Shown here: one piece after another, positions 5,021-6,647 of the stretch
How the letters are laid out: each line of letters starts with the position of its first letter
Numbering within the stretch: position 1 is the stretch's first letter
Assembly (NCBI GenBank): GCA_916049935.1
Contig: CAJZJI010000044.1
Location: 1 to 6,647, forward strand
DNA: 6,647 nucleotides
Reading direction: 5' to 3'
Source of the DNA: an uncultured Streptococcus sp.
GTDB taxonomy: Bacteria > Bacillota > Bacilli > Lactobacillales > Aerococcaceae
Program-made: the position numbers and the translations under genes
The notes under the pieces: model-generated
Database searches by the model: none
Told to the model about the DNA's origin: nothing
What the model saw: only the letters and a program-made list of their open reading frames with translations

Positions 5021-6647
5021 ATGTTAGAGCATCTAGCTTTTAAAGGCGAGTGGCGCCAGTATCAAAAGCGCATTTTAGAAAAGAGCGATACGATTATGGC
5101 GGATGGCCATATTCATTTGGTGGCGGCTCCAGGTTCTGGGAAAACGACGCTAGGAATTGAATTTATCCGTCGTAATAGTAAGCCGGCGCTTATTTTAGTG
5201 CCGACTGTAACCATTCGTCAGCAGTGGGTGGACCGTATTCGTGAGGCGTTTTTGGATGATGCGCGTCTAGCCGATGAAATGATTTCGCAAAATCTGAAAC
5301 AGCCAAAGACAATCACCGTTGCGACGTATCAAGCGTTGCACAGTGCCATCAATCGTCTAGAAGGCGACGCTGAAGTAGAGGATACGGATGATGTGGTCGA
5401 GAACGAGCACTTTGATTTTAAAGACGTGGATATTATTAAGCTCTTTAAGGAAGCAAATCTTGGAACATTGTGCCTCGATGAGTGTCATCACTTGCGAAAT
5501 GAATGGTGGAAGAGTCTAGAAACCTTCCGTAAATCCTTTGCGGACATCAGTGTGATTTCGCTGACGGCAACACCTCCATATGAAGGGGAGCCAGCGCTTT
5601 GGGAGCGTTATGTGGCCATGTGTGGGGAAATCGATGAAGAAATTACCGTTCCAGAACTCGTTAAAGAGGGTAGTTTGTGTCCGCACCAGGACTATGTGTA
5701 TTTCTCTTTCCCAACGAAGGAAGAGGAGAAACAACTCGATCAGTTTTCTACGCAGAAGAGAACCCTCTTGAAAAATCTGTCGTCGGATTCGATGTTTTGT
5801 GAGGTGGTAAGAACTAGCCGCGCGCTCGATGGAACGATCTCAGAAGATGAACTCCTAAATGAGCCGAAGTATCTCTCGGCAACACTGATTTTCCTACGAC
5901 ATAAAGGGATCGAGTTCCCGAAACATTTCCAACAATTACTTGGGGCGAGCCTCCTTCCGACGTTTGACTTGGCGTGGTTTGAAATCCTCTTACAAGGAAT
6001 GTTATTTGACATTCCGCATTGGTATGATTTATCCGAAGAAGACTGTAAAGAATTGAAGCATGAGTTGAAATCGCTCGGATTGATTGACCGTAAACAAGTG
6101 CAGCTGCTTCGCAATAAACAACTCGACCAGCTATTAAATCAATCGCTTGGGAAATTAAATGCCGTCAGAGAAATCTTTAAGGCTGAATATGAAACCTTAG
6201 GCAGCGAATTGAGACAGTTGATTCTAACCGACTTCATTCGAAAAGATTTTGAGGTGCACTTAGGAAATCCAGAAGTCCAATATAGCCAACTGGGCGTATT
6301 ACCGTACTTTGAAGTTCTACGTAGAGAGCTTGTGGAGCACCAATTAGACGTTCCTGTGGCGGTTTTGACAGGAAGTCTCGTGATTATCCCGACAGGTGTA
6401 AAATCGCGTTTAGAGGCTATTTTTGGCCCCGATAAGATTACCTTCCAACAAGTGGGACAGCTCGATGAGAAGGATTATGTAAAGGTCCGTTTAGTAGGCT
6501 CGCAACATGACTTAGTCAGCGCCGTGACTCAGCTTTTCCAAGAAGGGCAAATCCATGTCGTAATTGGGACAAAATCTCTCCTCGGCGAAGGTTGGGATGC
6601 GCCATGCGTGAACTCATTGATTCTCGCTAGCTTTGTCGGAAGTTTCA
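5021..6647 (+). CDS. Superfamily 2 DEAD/DEAH-type helicase, N-terminal 542 residues (3' end outside the window)
   Basis: An open frame from ATG 5021 runs off the window edge. AGGAGGAG (5009-5016) sits just upstream; no convincing promoter is seen in 4908-5008. Superfamily 2 motifs appear in order: a Q-like WRQYQ (11-15), Walker A APGSGKT (36-42), motif Ia LVPTVTIRQQW (59-69), VATYQALHSAI (100-110), motif II DECHH (153-157), motif III TATPP (182-186) and motif V IGTKSLLGEGWDAP (515-528). Motif VI (usually QxxGRxxR) should lie just past the edge. The layout resembles type III restriction-like and UvrB/RecG-like DEAD/DEAH ATPases, i.e. an ATP-driven nucleic acid translocase in the cytoplasm. Unusual parts are an acidic insert (114-137) and about 330 residues between motifs III and V, longer than in a minimal helicase core. 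The exact role is unknown; no methyltransferase or nuclease gene is next to it here. Confidence 0.88.
   Translation, partial: MLEHLAFKGEWRQYQKRILEKSDTIMADGHIHLVAAPGSGKTTLGIEFIRRNSKPALILVPTVTIRQQWVDRIREAFLDDARLADEMISQNLKQPKTITVATYQALHSAINRLEGDAEVEDTDDVVENEHFDFKDVDIIKLFKEANLGTLCLDECHHLRNEWWKSLETFRKSFADISVISLTATPPYEGEPALWERYVAMCGEIDEEITVPELVKEGSLCPHQDYVYFSFPTKEEEKQLDQFSTQKRTLLKNLSSDSMFCEVVRTSRALDGTISEDELLNEPKYLSATLIFLRHKGIEFPKHFQQLLGASLLPTFDLAWFEILLQGMLFDIPHWYDLSEEDCKELKHELKSLGLIDRKQVQLLRNKQLDQLLNQSLGKLNAVREIFKAEYETLGSELRQLILTDFIRKDFEVHLGNPEVQYSQLGVLPYFEVLRRELVEHQLDVPVAVLTGSLVIIPTGVKSRLEAIFGPDKITFQQVGQLDEKDYVKVRLVGSQHDLVSAVTQLFQEGQIHVVIGTKSLLGEGWDAPCVNSLILASFVGSF

Noticed and set aside
5740..6114. 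Open frame of 124 codons on the - strand
   Set aside because: It is opposite the helicase coding frame, is rich in Ser, Cys and Arg, and has no recognisable family pattern. The + strand frame carries clear helicase motifs on both sides.

Overview
The window suggests a low-GC Gram-positive bacterium of the Firmicutes, most likely in the order Lactobacillales. The grounds are AT-rich intergenic DNA, strong GGAGG-type ribosome binding sites, consensus sigma-A promoters, intrinsic terminators after nearly every unit, and a secreted CHAP-domain protein with strongly biased codons. A Granulicatella or Carnobacteriaceae relative is possible, but I cannot fix the genus by reading alone. Every supported gene is on the + strand.

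Layout: (1) 3-206 is the C-terminal end of a CHAP-domain cell-wall hydrolase, closed by a terminator. (2) 289-1995 holds three tandem paralogous lipoproteins of the DUF1307/YehR type. The first has its own promoter and terminator. The second has a near-copy of that promoter. The third has only a ribosome binding site and follows the second as a dicistron, ending in a terminator related to that of the first. The second gene has an in-frame stop eight codons before the ancestral end, and the lost codons are still readable downstream. (3) 2038-2960 is a complete riboflavin-uptake unit: promoter, FMN riboswitch, terminator-type expression platform with a readable antiterminator, ribU and a terminator. 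(4) 3078-4907 is a two-gene operon of a SLC13/DASS-like anion permease and a short AroQ-type chorismate mutase with all expected active-site residues, ending in a long nested hairpin terminator. (5) 5021 to the window edge is the N-terminal 542 residues of a superfamily 2 DEAD/DEAH-type helicase. It runs off the window before motif VI.

Working together: free FMN should bind the riboswitch leader and shut off ribU, so riboflavin import follows cofactor need. The permease and chorismate mutase are likely co-expressed, which hints at a link between anion transport and aromatic amino acid synthesis, but the substrate is not readable from sequence. The lipoproteins probably sit on the outer face of the membrane; their function is unknown. 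I see no CRISPR array, insertion sequence, tRNA, rRNA, phage gene or defence island, and nothing I would call a clearly new system. The most informative oddities are the nonsense-truncated middle lipoprotein, the duplicated lipoprotein control region, and the permease-chorismate mutase pairing.
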